Source of the DNA: Erysipelotrichaceae bacterium | GTDB lineage: Bacteria > Bacillota_I > Bacilli_A > Erysipelotrichales > Erysipelotrichaceae | Direction: 5' to 3' | Length of the DNA stretch: 45,990 nt | Assembly (NCBI GenBank): GCA_015058875.1 | Contig: SVBN01000021.1 | Coordinates: forward strand, 1-45,990 | In this document: piece by piece, positions 1-7,923 of the stretch | Numbering within the stretch: the first letter of the stretch is position 1 | Layout of the letters: each line of letters begins with the position of its first letter | Position numbers and translations under genes: made by a program | The notes under the pieces: model-generated | Databases searched by the model: none | What the model was told of the DNA's origin: nothing | Seen by the model: only the letters and a program-made list of their open reading frames with translations

Positions 1-50
1 AGATTTTCCTTTTCCGGATGTCCTCTAAACCATATTGGGTTTATTCTCAT
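1..50 (-). CDS. Possible start of jetB (Wadjet MukE-like subunit), cut by window edge
   Basis: An ATG 11 bases after the jetA stop opens a frame that reads MRINPIWFRGHPEKEN and runs off the window. In Wadjet loci jetB, the MukE/KITE-like subunit, directly follows jetA, so position and spacing suggest jetB. Only 16 codons are visible, they carry no diagnostic motif, and no strong SD precedes them. The assignment is by context only. Confidence 0.35.
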   Translation of the reverse strand, partial: MRINPIWFRGHPEKEN

Positions 51-61
51 CCCGACTTATC

Positions 62-1312
62 TTACTGTACGGTTTTACTCTTTTCCCGTCCAATTTTAGA
101 GGACCTGATTTCTTTTTTATCCTTCAGCAGCTCCAGAAAGTACTCTTCGACAGCTGCTCTGGAGAACTTTGTCTCCTCAGCCAGCAGAGCCGCAAATTCA
201 GCAATGGCCGCATCATCATGAGACATCTCTTCCACATAACTGACCTTTACACGCATTCTTTTCTTTTTCGGAGTATAAAGTGAATCACTGTCCGCATATG
301 CAATACGGCATACACGGATTATTTCTTCCGGTCCGACATTTCCTTTGATCATTTCTTTCAGAATCCGGTTAATTTTCCCCTCAAGATCATCATGTGCTTC
401 CATCAGGAACGTTATTCTTGCCAGAGCACTGCTTACATATCTGCGGTTTTTCCTGTCTATTTCTTCCATCAGCTCGGGTATGCCTTCAAAGCTGGTGCGT
501 ATCCGGTCAAGCTCATCCTGCAGACGTTCGATGCTTTCTTCGTATCCGATTCCTTTGCGCTCCATATTCTGGCGCGTCATCATATCCATCAGTCCGGCAT
601 CTTCTTCAATATCGGTTATTGCATGCAATATATAGCGCTGATACTTATCAGGATGATCTTTTGTTGTCAAATTATAATAGGCTCTGTCCACAACACCGGC
701 CTGATATTCATCCAGAAGCATTGTCATCAATGCCGGCAGATCATTGCGGTTTTTCTCATCCAGCAGCCTCTGGATATATTTTTTGATGCTCGTGTTCAAT
801 GCGGCCAGCTGGCGGAACAGGTCTTCCGTAACTGCCGCAGCTCTTTCAAGATAGACATCGCCGTTTCCGGGTTCACGGCGTATTGCTGTAAGCAGCTGAT
901 AAACAGTAAAAATATAGCCGCTGTATTCGTCTGTTTCATCCGTACTGATTCTCCGCATCGTCTGCATCAGCTCTGCGGCATAATCCTCGAAATGGATCAG
1001 TCTCTGATAATCTTCTCCAATCTCTTCCTCAATCCATCCGCACGCTCTGAGCCTGCGCAGGACAAACATCGCTGTCTGATGGGCATCCGACAGATCCTCT
1101 TCCTCACTTTCTGCCCTGAAATGATACTGTTCGATCATCTCCTCAATCGCATCCTGAGCATCTTCTGCCGTCAGGGTATAGGAAGTGCCGAATCTCACAT
1201 TCTCATAGAGCAGCGTCAGTGACGCCCCCATAAGCTGACGGTTCACTCCGGTCAGTGCATTAAACAGATTTTCAGGAACACGGCTGAAATAATTGGACAC
1301 ATCCTTCTGCAT
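62..1312 (-). CDS. jetA: Wadjet anti-plasmid system subunit JetA (DUF5716, kleisin/MukF-like)
   Basis: The 416-residue protein resembles the JetA family: a hydrophobic N-terminus with VPENLFNALTG, acidic helical stretches, a winged-helix-like segment around FVLRRLRACGWIEEEIG (about 90-110), and long helices ending near EEIDRKNRRYVSSALARI (about 300-320). From family knowledge, JetA is the kleisin of the JetABCD SMC complex, which recognises and cleaves circular plasmid DNA and restrains transformation. JetB, JetC and JetD would lie beyond base 1. The start has no SD. A TGATAATAT extended -10 ends six bases before the ATG, suggesting a near-leaderless mRNA. The gene has its own promoter, since a terminator separates it from the SWIM gene upstream. 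The family call is by recalled sequence pattern, not a search. Confidence 0.8.
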   Translation of the reverse strand: MQKDVSNYFSRVPENLFNALTGVNRQLMGASLTLLYENVRFGTSYTLTAEDAQDAIEEMIEQYHFRAESEEEDLSDAHQTAMFVLRRLRACGWIEEEIGEDYQRLIHFEDYAAELMQTMRRISTDETDEYSGYIFTVYQLLTAIRREPGNGDVYLERAAAVTEDLFRQLAALNTSIKKYIQRLLDEKNRNDLPALMTMLLDEYQAGVVDRAYYNLTTKDHPDKYQRYILHAITDIEEDAGLMDMMTRQNMERKGIGYEESIERLQDELDRIRTSFEGIPELMEEIDRKNRRYVSSALARITFLMEAHDDLEGKINRILKEMIKGNVGPEEIIRVCRIAYADSDSLYTPKKKRMRVKVSYVEEMSHDDAAIAEFAALLAEETKFSRAAVEEYFLELLKDKKEIRSSKIGREKSKTVQ

Positions 1313-1318
1313 ATATCA

Positions 1319-1327
1319 ATATTATCA
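1319..1327 (-). promoter_or_regulatory. Extended -10 of jetA, six bases before its ATG
   Basis: Reading the minus strand, TGATAATAT is followed by six bases and the jetA ATG, with no purine-rich SD between. No good -35 is visible 17 bases further up, which fits an extended -10 promoter. Transcription would start at or within a few bases of the start codon. Confidence 0.4.
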
Positions 1328-1352
1328 TATGCCCACTCTCTCAAAACTACGT

Positions 1353-1401
1353 AAAAAACAGTATCCGCTGCGTTTACCGTCATTGCGGCTGATACTGTTT
1401 T
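1353..1401 (-). terminator. Rho-independent terminator after the SWIM gene
   Basis: An 11-bp arm AAAACAGTATC pairs with GATACTGTTTT, with extra GC pairs inside. On the minus strand it ends in a T run. It closes the glf-helicase-SWIM transcript and insulates jetA. Confidence 0.75.
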
Positions 1402-1408
1402 ATCTGTT

Positions 1409-2134
1409 TCAGATCACTCCAAAAATCGCGCTCAGATCTTCATCATCAATCATTCGGGAAGTTCTGTTCCCGGCATTGCCCAGCATTTCCTCTATCCGAT
1501 CCTGCAGTGTCACATCAATAAATCTGTCAACATCTATGCCCCGCAGCTCAAAGAACAGCAGAGGGTTCCTGTCAAATCTTGTTCCGATTCCGTACAGTGC
1601 AGCCGCAACATGCTTGCACATCAGTGCCCAGTCCGGGCATGAACAATTCAATGAGATTTCTGCAGGTGAAGGAAACAAGCCGTTTCTCTCAAAGAAGAGA
1701 TCCTTCATATCTTCCGGAAAATCACCTGAGAGCAATGCGTCAAGGCTGTCCAGTTTTCTGCCGCACCGTTCCATAATGTCCTGACACTTTTCCTCAGAAA
1801 GCGGAGAAATCCTGATTTCAATCTTATACGGTGTTTTTCTGGTTCCCTGTACTCTGGCTGTCACTTTACCGCGCGAAATCTGAAGATCAATCACGGAACC
1901 GTTCCTGACATATCTTCTTCCGCGTTCAATCCTCGACGCATAATCCGCATAGCGTTCCAGGTTCTCACACCAGGCATTTCCCCACCAGGAAGTACAGATC
2001 TGCCGGCCGCTGACAATTACCGGATCATAAATAATTCCTTTCCGTTTTGCTTTGGCTGAACTCTTTTCAGCATTATGCTTCAGTTCTTCCGCAGTCGGCT
2101 GACTGTAATATTGTGTATTCCAATATTTCGGCAC
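1409..2134 (-). CDS. SWIM zinc-finger protein
   Basis: The 241-residue protein has a SWIM motif, CSCPD-x5-CKH, near residues 168-180, the CxCx(n)CxH ligand set of this zinc-binding fold. The N-terminus contains SWWGNAWCENLERY, a conserved block of the bacterial SWIM proteins encoded beside SNF2 helicases. It also ends in DEDLSAIFGVI, like related proteins as I recall them. SWIM domains bind nucleic acid or protein; in many bacteria this protein partners a neighbouring SNF2 ATPase. The helicase gene lies just upstream with 15 bases between, and a strong SD (GCAGGAGGTG) sits in that gap, so the two are surely co-transcribed. The exact function is unknown. Confidence 0.85.
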   Translation of the reverse strand: MPKYWNTQYYSQPTAEELKHNAEKSSAKAKRKGIIYDPVIVSGRQICTSWWGNAWCENLERYADYASRIERGRRYVRNGSVIDLQISRGKVTARVQGTRKTPYKIEIRISPLSEEKCQDIMERCGRKLDSLDALLSGDFPEDMKDLFFERNGLFPSPAEISLNCSCPDWALMCKHVAAALYGIGTRFDRNPLLFFELRGIDVDRFIDVTLQDRIEEMLGNAGNRTSRMIDDEDLSAIFGVI

Positions 2135-2149
2135 AATTTCACCTCCTGC

Positions 2150-4741
2150 TTATTCCAATCTCAGCAGTTTCATCAGTTCATCATTGCTGAGTTCGGTAAT
2201 CCATTTTTCACTGCCTTCACCGATGACATTTTCCGCAAGTTCTTTCTTGGATTCGATCATCATGTCAATTTTCTCTTCGATCGTACCCTTGGACACAAGC
2301 TTGTGCACCATGACATTTTTTGTCTGACCGATACGGAAAGCACGGTCAGTCGCCTGATTTTCCACTGCGGGATTCCACCACCGGTCAAAATGAATCACAT
2401 GATTGGCCTTTGTAAGATTCAGCCCGGTTCCGGCAGCTTTTACTGAACAGACAATATACGGAACATATTCATCCGATTGAAAGCGATCTACGATTTTTGT
2501 TCTCTCTTTCGGAGAAATACCGCCGTGAATCACACCGCCCCTGGTATGGAAGATTGTCTCCAGATATTCGGAAAGATAATCCGCAATCTCGCGGAACTGC
2601 GTAAATACCAGCACGCGTTCGCGCTTTTCATAAATCGTCCCGCACAGTTCCCTCAGCATTTCGAACTTTCCGCTCTCCGAAGGTGCATAAGTTTTCTGGC
2701 CGAGATACTGATCCGGATGATTGCAGATCTGTTTCAGCTTCATAATTGTCGCAAGCACCAGCCCTCTTCGCTCTATGCCATCCAGTTCTTCCAGCAGTTT
2801 TGCCGTATCATCTACCGTTTTCTTATACAGTATCACCTGCTTTTTCGAAAGTTCTGTATAATCCAGCATTTCAAACTTATCCGGAAGATCTCTGATAATC
2901 CGTTTATCTGTTTTCATTCGTCTCAGCAGGAAGGGATTGATCATTCCCTTCAGTTTTGCATATTCTTCCGGCGTTTTATCAAGACTGCGGCAGTATGCAG
3001 AGAAATCCGAAGCACTTCCCAGAAGTCCCTTGTTCAGAAAATCAAAGAGTGACCAGAGATTTGTCAGATCATTTTCAATCGGCGTTCCGGTCATGGCAAT
3101 CTTCATTCTTGAACTCAGCTGCTTGACGGCACGGGTCTGTTTTGTCAGCGGGTTTTTGATCGCCTGTGCCTCATCCAGAATGATGCAGTCCCATGTTCTC
3201 TCTGCCAGTTCAGGAATTCTCATTATCATTCCGTAAGTTGTTATATTCAGAAATTTCGGGTGTTCAGCCATATTCTGCAGCACTGCTTTCGGCGCCCCAT
3301 GCAGAATCTGCAGGCTCATTTCCGGCACGAACTTCTCCTGCTCTTTCTGCCAGTTGCCAAGCAGGGATGCCGGTACAACCAGAAGCACATGTGCATCTTC
3401 CTTTTCCAGCCGGATCTTTTCCAGATAGGAAAGCACCTGCAATGTTTTTCCAAGCCCCATATCATCCGCAAGACATGCGCCGAATCCGATGGAATCCATA
3501 TAGGAAAGCCACTCAAATCCTGTTTTCTGATAAGGTCTCAGATCCGCATGCACAGACTCCGGTACTTTGGCATTTCTTATCTTCTCGGGATGTCTCAGAT
3601 TCTGAAGAAGCCGGTTCAGCCATTGACCGTTTGTAATGATAATTCCGTTGTCCGGATCAGAATCATCCGTATCCATATCCTTGCGGAGTGCTTCGAGGAG
3701 TGTCACAGTATCCGATGCGGAATCCATCCGCTTCAGCAGGTCTTTCAGTCTGGCATGATCTACCGCGATCCACTTTCCTTTGAGCATTGCAAGGCCTTCT
3801 GTCATATCCAGAAGATTGCGGATATCATCTTTTGTCAGTTCAATGCCGTCAATCGTCAGGGAAGGAGAAGTTCCGAGTATCGCATCAAACCCAAGCATGG
3901 AAGGCTCTTCACTTCCGAGCCTGATTGTCAGCGCCGGATTCATGACCTTTCGCCTCCACCAGTTCGGAATACGGCACAGTATTCCGGAAGCTTCAATTTC
4001 AGTCACATCTTTCAGAAAGCTGTAGGCTTCCTGCGCACTGAGCTGCAGCGGATGAAACAGTTCTCCTGTTTTCATAAATTCCGCAATCAGTTCCGAAACT
4101 TCCGCCGCTTTATTCAGGCAGGATAACAATTCAATAAGCTTGCGGCGGTCAGCCTGATATTCTGTCAGCGCATATTTCAGCGGATAATGATGCACTTTTC
4201 CGTCTGTACCTTTTGATGCATATGTTGCCATAAAAGCAAACGGAAAAGCCGCATTGTTTTTCTGCTCGACAAGATGGAAAAAGATTCTTTCCGGAACGTG
4301 AAGATCCTGATTCTTCTCCGCCAGATACATTTCCACCGTACCCGGATATGTTCTCATCTCTGCTCTGTATTTCTTCTGAAACTGCCGGTAGATGTTTTTA
4401 ATCCAGTCTGCAGTAATATGCTCAGACCCCAGACCGAACGGAACCGACTCCAGCAGACTATCCATCTGATCATCGGATATTTTTACTTTTGCCTTTTCTC
4501 TGGCCACTTCCAGACCGGGAAGATCGGTCAGCGCACGGAAAAAAGAAGAAGAGACAAGATAAAGATAGGATGCTGAGGCTGTCATCCCTTCGGGCTTCGG
4601 CCCCGCTCCGAATTCATACAGTGTTGAAATTGCCTGCTCCCCAGTCCATGCCTCTGCCGCTTTTTTCAGTTTTTCCGGGCTTTCACCGGTAATATCCGGC
4701 AAAAAGCCGGTATCAGTAAACAGAAATGATAATTTTTCCAT
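2150..4741 (-). CDS. SNF2-family DEAD/DEAH-box helicase with DUF3670-like N-terminus
   Basis: The 863-residue protein has a full SNF2 motor in its C-terminal half: motif I DDMGLGKT (about 428), the DEAQAIKNP Walker B box (about 522), TGTPIEN, and motif VI TDRAFRIGQ (about 800). The first 400 residues resemble the helicase-associated DUF3670 region. SNF2 proteins are ATP-driven dsDNA translocases that remodel protein-DNA complexes rather than unwind strands. The gene begins 17 bases after the glf stop and is followed 15 bases on by the SWIM gene. The helicase-SWIM pair next to jetA hints at a genome-defence role, but the pair is also common outside defence islands, so that is only an inference. 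Confidence 0.9.
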   Translation of the reverse strand: MEKLSFLFTDTGFLPDITGESPEKLKKAAEAWTGEQAISTLYEFGAGPKPEGMTASASYLYLVSSSFFRALTDLPGLEVAREKAKVKISDDQMDSLLESVPFGLGSEHITADWIKNIYRQFQKKYRAEMRTYPGTVEMYLAEKNQDLHVPERIFFHLVEQKNNAAFPFAFMATYASKGTDGKVHHYPLKYALTEYQADRRKLIELLSCLNKAAEVSELIAEFMKTGELFHPLQLSAQEAYSFLKDVTEIEASGILCRIPNWWRRKVMNPALTIRLGSEEPSMLGFDAILGTSPSLTIDGIELTKDDIRNLLDMTEGLAMLKGKWIAVDHARLKDLLKRMDSASDTVTLLEALRKDMDTDDSDPDNGIIITNGQWLNRLLQNLRHPEKIRNAKVPESVHADLRPYQKTGFEWLSYMDSIGFGACLADDMGLGKTLQVLSYLEKIRLEKEDAHVLLVVPASLLGNWQKEQEKFVPEMSLQILHGAPKAVLQNMAEHPKFLNITTYGMIMRIPELAERTWDCIILDEAQAIKNPLTKQTRAVKQLSSRMKIAMTGTPIENDLTNLWSLFDFLNKGLLGSASDFSAYCRSLDKTPEEYAKLKGMINPFLLRRMKTDKRIIRDLPDKFEMLDYTELSKKQVILYKKTVDDTAKLLEELDGIERRGLVLATIMKLKQICNHPDQYLGQKTYAPSESGKFEMLRELCGTIYEKRERVLVFTQFREIADYLSEYLETIFHTRGGVIHGGISPKERTKIVDRFQSDEYVPYIVCSVKAAGTGLNLTKANHVIHFDRWWNPAVENQATDRAFRIGQTKNVMVHKLVSKGTIEEKIDMMIESKKELAENVIGEGSEKWITELSNDELMKLLRLE

Positions 4742-4758
4742 AAACCCGCTTTCCGGAA

Positions 4759-5862
4759 TCAGAATTCTTCTTTTACGATTTCCAGTGTTCTTGCGACAGC
4801 CTGGTCCATGTCGTAGTATTTGTATTCTCCGAGTCTTCCTCCGAAGATGACATTTTCCTTCTGGTCCGCAAGTGCCTTATATGCAGCATATAACGCACCG
4901 TTGCGCTCATCATTGACCGGATAGAACGGTTCATCTCCCGGCTTCCATTCGCTGGAATATTCCTTACTGATGACTGTTTTCGGCTGTGTTCCGAATTCAA
5001 AGTGCTTGTGTTCAATGATACGGGTATACGGTGTTTCCCTGTCGGTGTAGTTAATAACTGCATTTCCCTGATAGTTCGGCTTGTCCAGCACTTCCGTTTC
5101 AAACCGTACGCTTCTGAACTGCAGATATCCCAGTTCATAATTGAAATATGCATCGATCGGTCCGGTATAGAATACCTTATCTGCCAGCTGATCCAGTTCT
5201 TCTTTATTCTGCAGATAATCCGTATTCAGCCGTACTTCAATGCCGTCCAGCATTTTTTCAATCATCTTTGTGTATCCGCCGACCGGAATGCCCTGATACA
5301 GCGCATTGAAGTAGTTATTGTCAAATGTCAGTCTGACCGGCAGACGCTTGATGATAAAGGAAGGCAGTTCCGTGCAGGGTCTGCCCCACTGCTTTTCCGT
5401 ATATCCCTTGACCAGTTTTTCATAGATATCTGTTCCGACCAGGGAGATTGCCTGTTCTTCCAGATTCTTCGGTTCCGTAATACCTGCTTCTCTTTTCTGT
5501 TCTTCAATCTTTGCGGCAGCTTCATCCGGTGTGACAACGCCCCACATCTTATTGAAGGTATACATATTAAACGGCAGAGAATACAGTTCTCCGTGGTAAT
5601 TGGCGACAGGGCTGTTGGTATAGCGGTTGAATTCCGCATACTGGTTCACATACTGCCATACTTCCTTATTGTTTGTATGGAAGATATGTGCGCCGTATTC
5701 ATGCACATTGATGCCTTCCACTTCTTTTGTATATATATTTCCGGCCACATGATCTCTTTTCTCAACGACCAGAACTTTCTTTCCTGCTTTGACTGCTTCT
5801 CTGGCAAATACCGCACCGCACAAACCGGCGCCGACAATCAGATAATCATACTGTTTTGACAT
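4759..5862 (-). CDS. glf: UDP-galactopyranose mutase
   Basis: The protein starts MSKQYDYLIVGAGLCGA, a Rossmann FAD-binding GxGxxG site, followed by EYGAHIFHT, PFNMYTF, GYTEKQWG and GGRLGEYKYYDMDQ, all hallmarks of bacterial Glf. It interconverts UDP-galactopyranose and UDP-galactofuranose in the cytoplasm, using reduced FAD, to supply galactofuranose for surface glycans. The longer frame from an ATG at 5898 is rejected: that ATG lies inside a TATGAT -10 box at 5894-5899, whereas the ATG at 5862 has a GAAGGA SD. No galactofuranosyltransferase is next to it. Downstream helicase and SWIM genes follow at 17 and 15 bases, an odd operon partner set. Confidence 0.95.
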   Translation of the reverse strand: MSKQYDYLIVGAGLCGAVFAREAVKAGKKVLVVEKRDHVAGNIYTKEVEGINVHEYGAHIFHTNNKEVWQYVNQYAEFNRYTNSPVANYHGELYSLPFNMYTFNKMWGVVTPDEAAAKIEEQKREAGITEPKNLEEQAISLVGTDIYEKLVKGYTEKQWGRPCTELPSFIIKRLPVRLTFDNNYFNALYQGIPVGGYTKMIEKMLDGIEVRLNTDYLQNKEELDQLADKVFYTGPIDAYFNYELGYLQFRSVRFETEVLDKPNYQGNAVINYTDRETPYTRIIEHKHFEFGTQPKTVISKEYSSEWKPGDEPFYPVNDERNGALYAAYKALADQKENVIFGGRLGEYKYYDMDQAVARTLEIVKEEF

Positions 5863-5893
5863 ATTGTTTTCCATCCTTCTTTTGATCACATTA

Positions 5894-5899
5894 ATCATA
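5894..5899 (-). promoter_or_regulatory. -10 box of the glf operon
   Basis: TATGAT on the minus strand, with a weak TTTCCG 17 bases upstream. It lies about 30 bases before the chosen glf start and excludes the upstream ATG at 5898. A short dyad, ACAGGAAACCTGT at 5899-5911, overlaps the spacer and could be a regulator site. Confidence 0.4.
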
Positions 5900-5949
5900 C
5901 AGGAAACCTGTTTTTTCGGAAAGAAGGACCTCGGGAACAGAATGATTCA

Positions 5950-5979
5950 TTGACCGTGTTTTAAAGCATTACTTATAAT
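5950..5979 (+). promoter_or_regulatory. Promoter of the DUF6056-like membrane gene
   Basis: TTGACC (5950-5955), 18 bases, then TATAAT (5974-5979). A GAAAGGA SD follows at 5992, ahead of the ATG at 6004. The glf promoter runs in the opposite direction. Confidence 0.7.
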
Positions 5980-6003
5980 GAATAGGTACCTGAAAGGATT
6001 CCT

Positions 6004-7812
6004 ATGAGAGAGTTTCTGACTTCAATCAAAAAAGATAAAAAAACACAGATCGTGCTTGCATGCATATTCGTTCTGATTCTGATCATGAACTGTTTTACCG
6101 TAAAGATTGCGGATGACTTTATCTACAGTCAGTCCAATGGCATTCTTGATATCTTTGCCAGAGAATACGAGCAGTATATGACATGGAGCGGCAGATCTGT
6201 CGCGCATGTCCTGGCAAGAACTTCCCTGGCTCTGCCGAGGATTCTGTTTGTTCTCTGCAATTCACTCATGTTTATCTGGCTGATCCTGCTGATCTGTTTC
6301 CATGCGGGCACAGAGCAGAAGCATCTGTCATACGCATTGATTCTTTCTGCCGCACTGGTATTTCTGTTTGTTCCGATGTTTGGGGAAACCGTTCTGTGGC
6401 AGACCGGATCTTTCAATTATCTCTGGATGACCTGTCTGATCCTGAGTTTCCTGATTCCCTACAGAGAAGAAAAGAAACACCCGGTTATATTCGCTGTCAT
6501 AATGTTCATTGCAGGCATCCCTGCAGGATGGACAAATGAGAACACAGCCGGGGCTATGATCCTGTTCATTCTCGGAACCATTGCAATCCGCTGGTTTACG
6601 GATAAAAAGAAGCCGGAGTTATGGATGGTGACCGGACTGGCCGGCACATGCCTCGGACTGCTTATCATGCTGAAAGCACCGGGCAATGCCATCCGCATGC
6701 AGAGTTTCCCAGATCACAGCGGTCTTTCCGCCCTGCTGATTTCTGCCTATGAGGCATCGCTTGTTATCAGCGGATCCGGTGATACCGGAATGCGAACATT
6801 ATGGCTGATCTTCGCATTCACCGCCGCACTTGCGGGAGTACTTACAAAAGAAAAGAAAAGGATCCTGTATCCTCTGCTGTTTGCTTTCTGTTCCTTCGCG
6901 GCAGTATATGCCATGATCTTCTCTCCGGTTTATATTAATTATTCCCGTTCCATGTTCGGTTCTTCCGTATTCCTGATCATCGGAATTGTCTCTTCAGCAG
7001 TGCCGATATTCAGAGAAAGAGCAGATCATCCTGTTATAAAGCCGGTACTTGCTGTATGTGTATGCCTCGGCGCGATGAATTATATGACCGCCATGATTGA
7101 TCTGGTCAACACCCGCTACCAGTTCCGCAACTTTGACCGGTATATCGCTTCGCAGAAAGCACAGGGAAATCTGAATCCGGTAGTCCCTGCAGTCAACCGG
7201 GATATCATGACCAGGTACAACCCGATCTATGATCTGGAAGGCATTCAGGGTGACTGTACGCACTGGGTGAATCAGAACTTCGCAGCAATGCGTGGCCTGG
7301 AAAGCATCACCGCCACAACCTCCCTGCCCTGGGATCATATCTACTGGACCGGGGATCCGGAATTGATGAATATCACGGATTTCGAAACCTATCTGAACTT
7401 TGTTTCCGGGAATGACCGGTATATCGTTTTGATCACATCAACAGATATTTCCGACGATTCCTATCAGGAAATCAGAGGAATTCTCAGAGAAAAGCTGGAT
7501 ATCATTCAGACAAACTCCCGCTATCTCTGTGCCGCAGTCGGAACAACCGAACGCAATGTGGAACAGAGTGATGAGGAAATCTATTCCGGTACAACAGTGG
7601 AAGGTCATTACTTCTATCTTTCTTCCATGAATGATCCCGAGAAATGCGACATCATGTTCGGTGCAGACAACCTGTCCAACAAGAACGCCGGTCTGACATT
7701 CGCCGTATACAGCAGAGAAAAAGGACATCTGGTGGATGAAATTACGTGGCGTCCGGATATCATGCATCAGGGTATCCGCTGTTCGGCAGAACAATATGAT
7801 AAACGCGGCTGA
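6004..7812 (+). CDS. Large multi-pass membrane protein, DUF6056/GT-C-like
   Basis: The 602-residue protein has about ten hydrophobic segments in residues 18-375 and a hydrophilic C-terminal domain of about 225 residues. After the first segment comes KIADDFIYSQ, an acidic pair in the first outer loop, then YMTWSGRSVAHVLAR. This layout matches the DUF6056 family and the wider GT-C fold of lipid-linked glycosyltransferases, in which such acidic residues are catalytic. The substrate is unknown. It is transcribed divergently from glf, so a role in a galactofuranose-containing surface glycan is possible but unproven. Promoter, SD and a downstream terminator make it a single-gene unit. Confidence 0.7.
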   Translation: MREFLTSIKKDKKTQIVLACIFVLILIMNCFTVKIADDFIYSQSNGILDIFAREYEQYMTWSGRSVAHVLARTSLALPRILFVLCNSLMFIWLILLICFHAGTEQKHLSYALILSAALVFLFVPMFGETVLWQTGSFNYLWMTCLILSFLIPYREEKKHPVIFAVIMFIAGIPAGWTNENTAGAMILFILGTIAIRWFTDKKKPELWMVTGLAGTCLGLLIMLKAPGNAIRMQSFPDHSGLSALLISAYEASLVISGSGDTGMRTLWLIFAFTAALAGVLTKEKKRILYPLLFAFCSFAAVYAMIFSPVYINYSRSMFGSSVFLIIGIVSSAVPIFRERADHPVIKPVLAVCVCLGAMNYMTAMIDLVNTRYQFRNFDRYIASQKAQGNLNPVVPAVNRDIMTRYNPIYDLEGIQGDCTHWVNQNFAAMRGLESITATTSLPWDHIYWTGDPELMNITDFETYLNFVSGNDRYIVLITSTDISDDSYQEIRGILREKLDIIQTNSRYLCAAVGTTERNVEQSDEEIYSGTTVEGHYFYLSSMNDPEKCDIMFGADNLSNKNAGLTFAVYSREKGHLVDEITWRPDIMHQGIRCSAEQYDKRG

Positions 7813-7829
7813 TATAATATGTGCTTTAC

Positions 7830-7858
7830 AGAAGATGGCTTATTGTCATCTTCTTTTT
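7830..7858 (+). terminator. Terminator of the DUF6056-like gene
   Basis: AGAAGATG and CATCTTCT form an 8-bp stem with a 9-base loop, followed by a T run. Confidence 0.75.
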
Positions 7859-7910
7859 CATAAGATTTTCTTAAGAAACACAACTTCACACATTTTTTGA
7901 AAGAATCCTG

Positions 7911-7916
7911 TATAAT
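7911..7916 (+). promoter_or_regulatory. -10 box placed for a leaderless GH9 mRNA
   Basis: A consensus TATAAT ends seven bases before the ATG at 7924, so transcription should start at the start codon itself. No SD lies in between. A -35 is not obvious at 17 bases. Confidence 0.5.
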
Positions 7917-7923
7917 CGGACCT

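Noticed and set aside
5862-5898. A longer glf start at 5898
   Set aside because: The ATG lies inside the predicted TATGAT -10 box, and the ATG at 5862 has an SD and begins at the conserved FAD-binding strand.
5899-5917. The ACAGGAAACCTGT-T6 hairpin as a plus-strand terminator
   Set aside because: No plus-strand gene ends there. The 5-bp stem is short, and it lies in the glf promoter spacer, where a regulator site is more likely.
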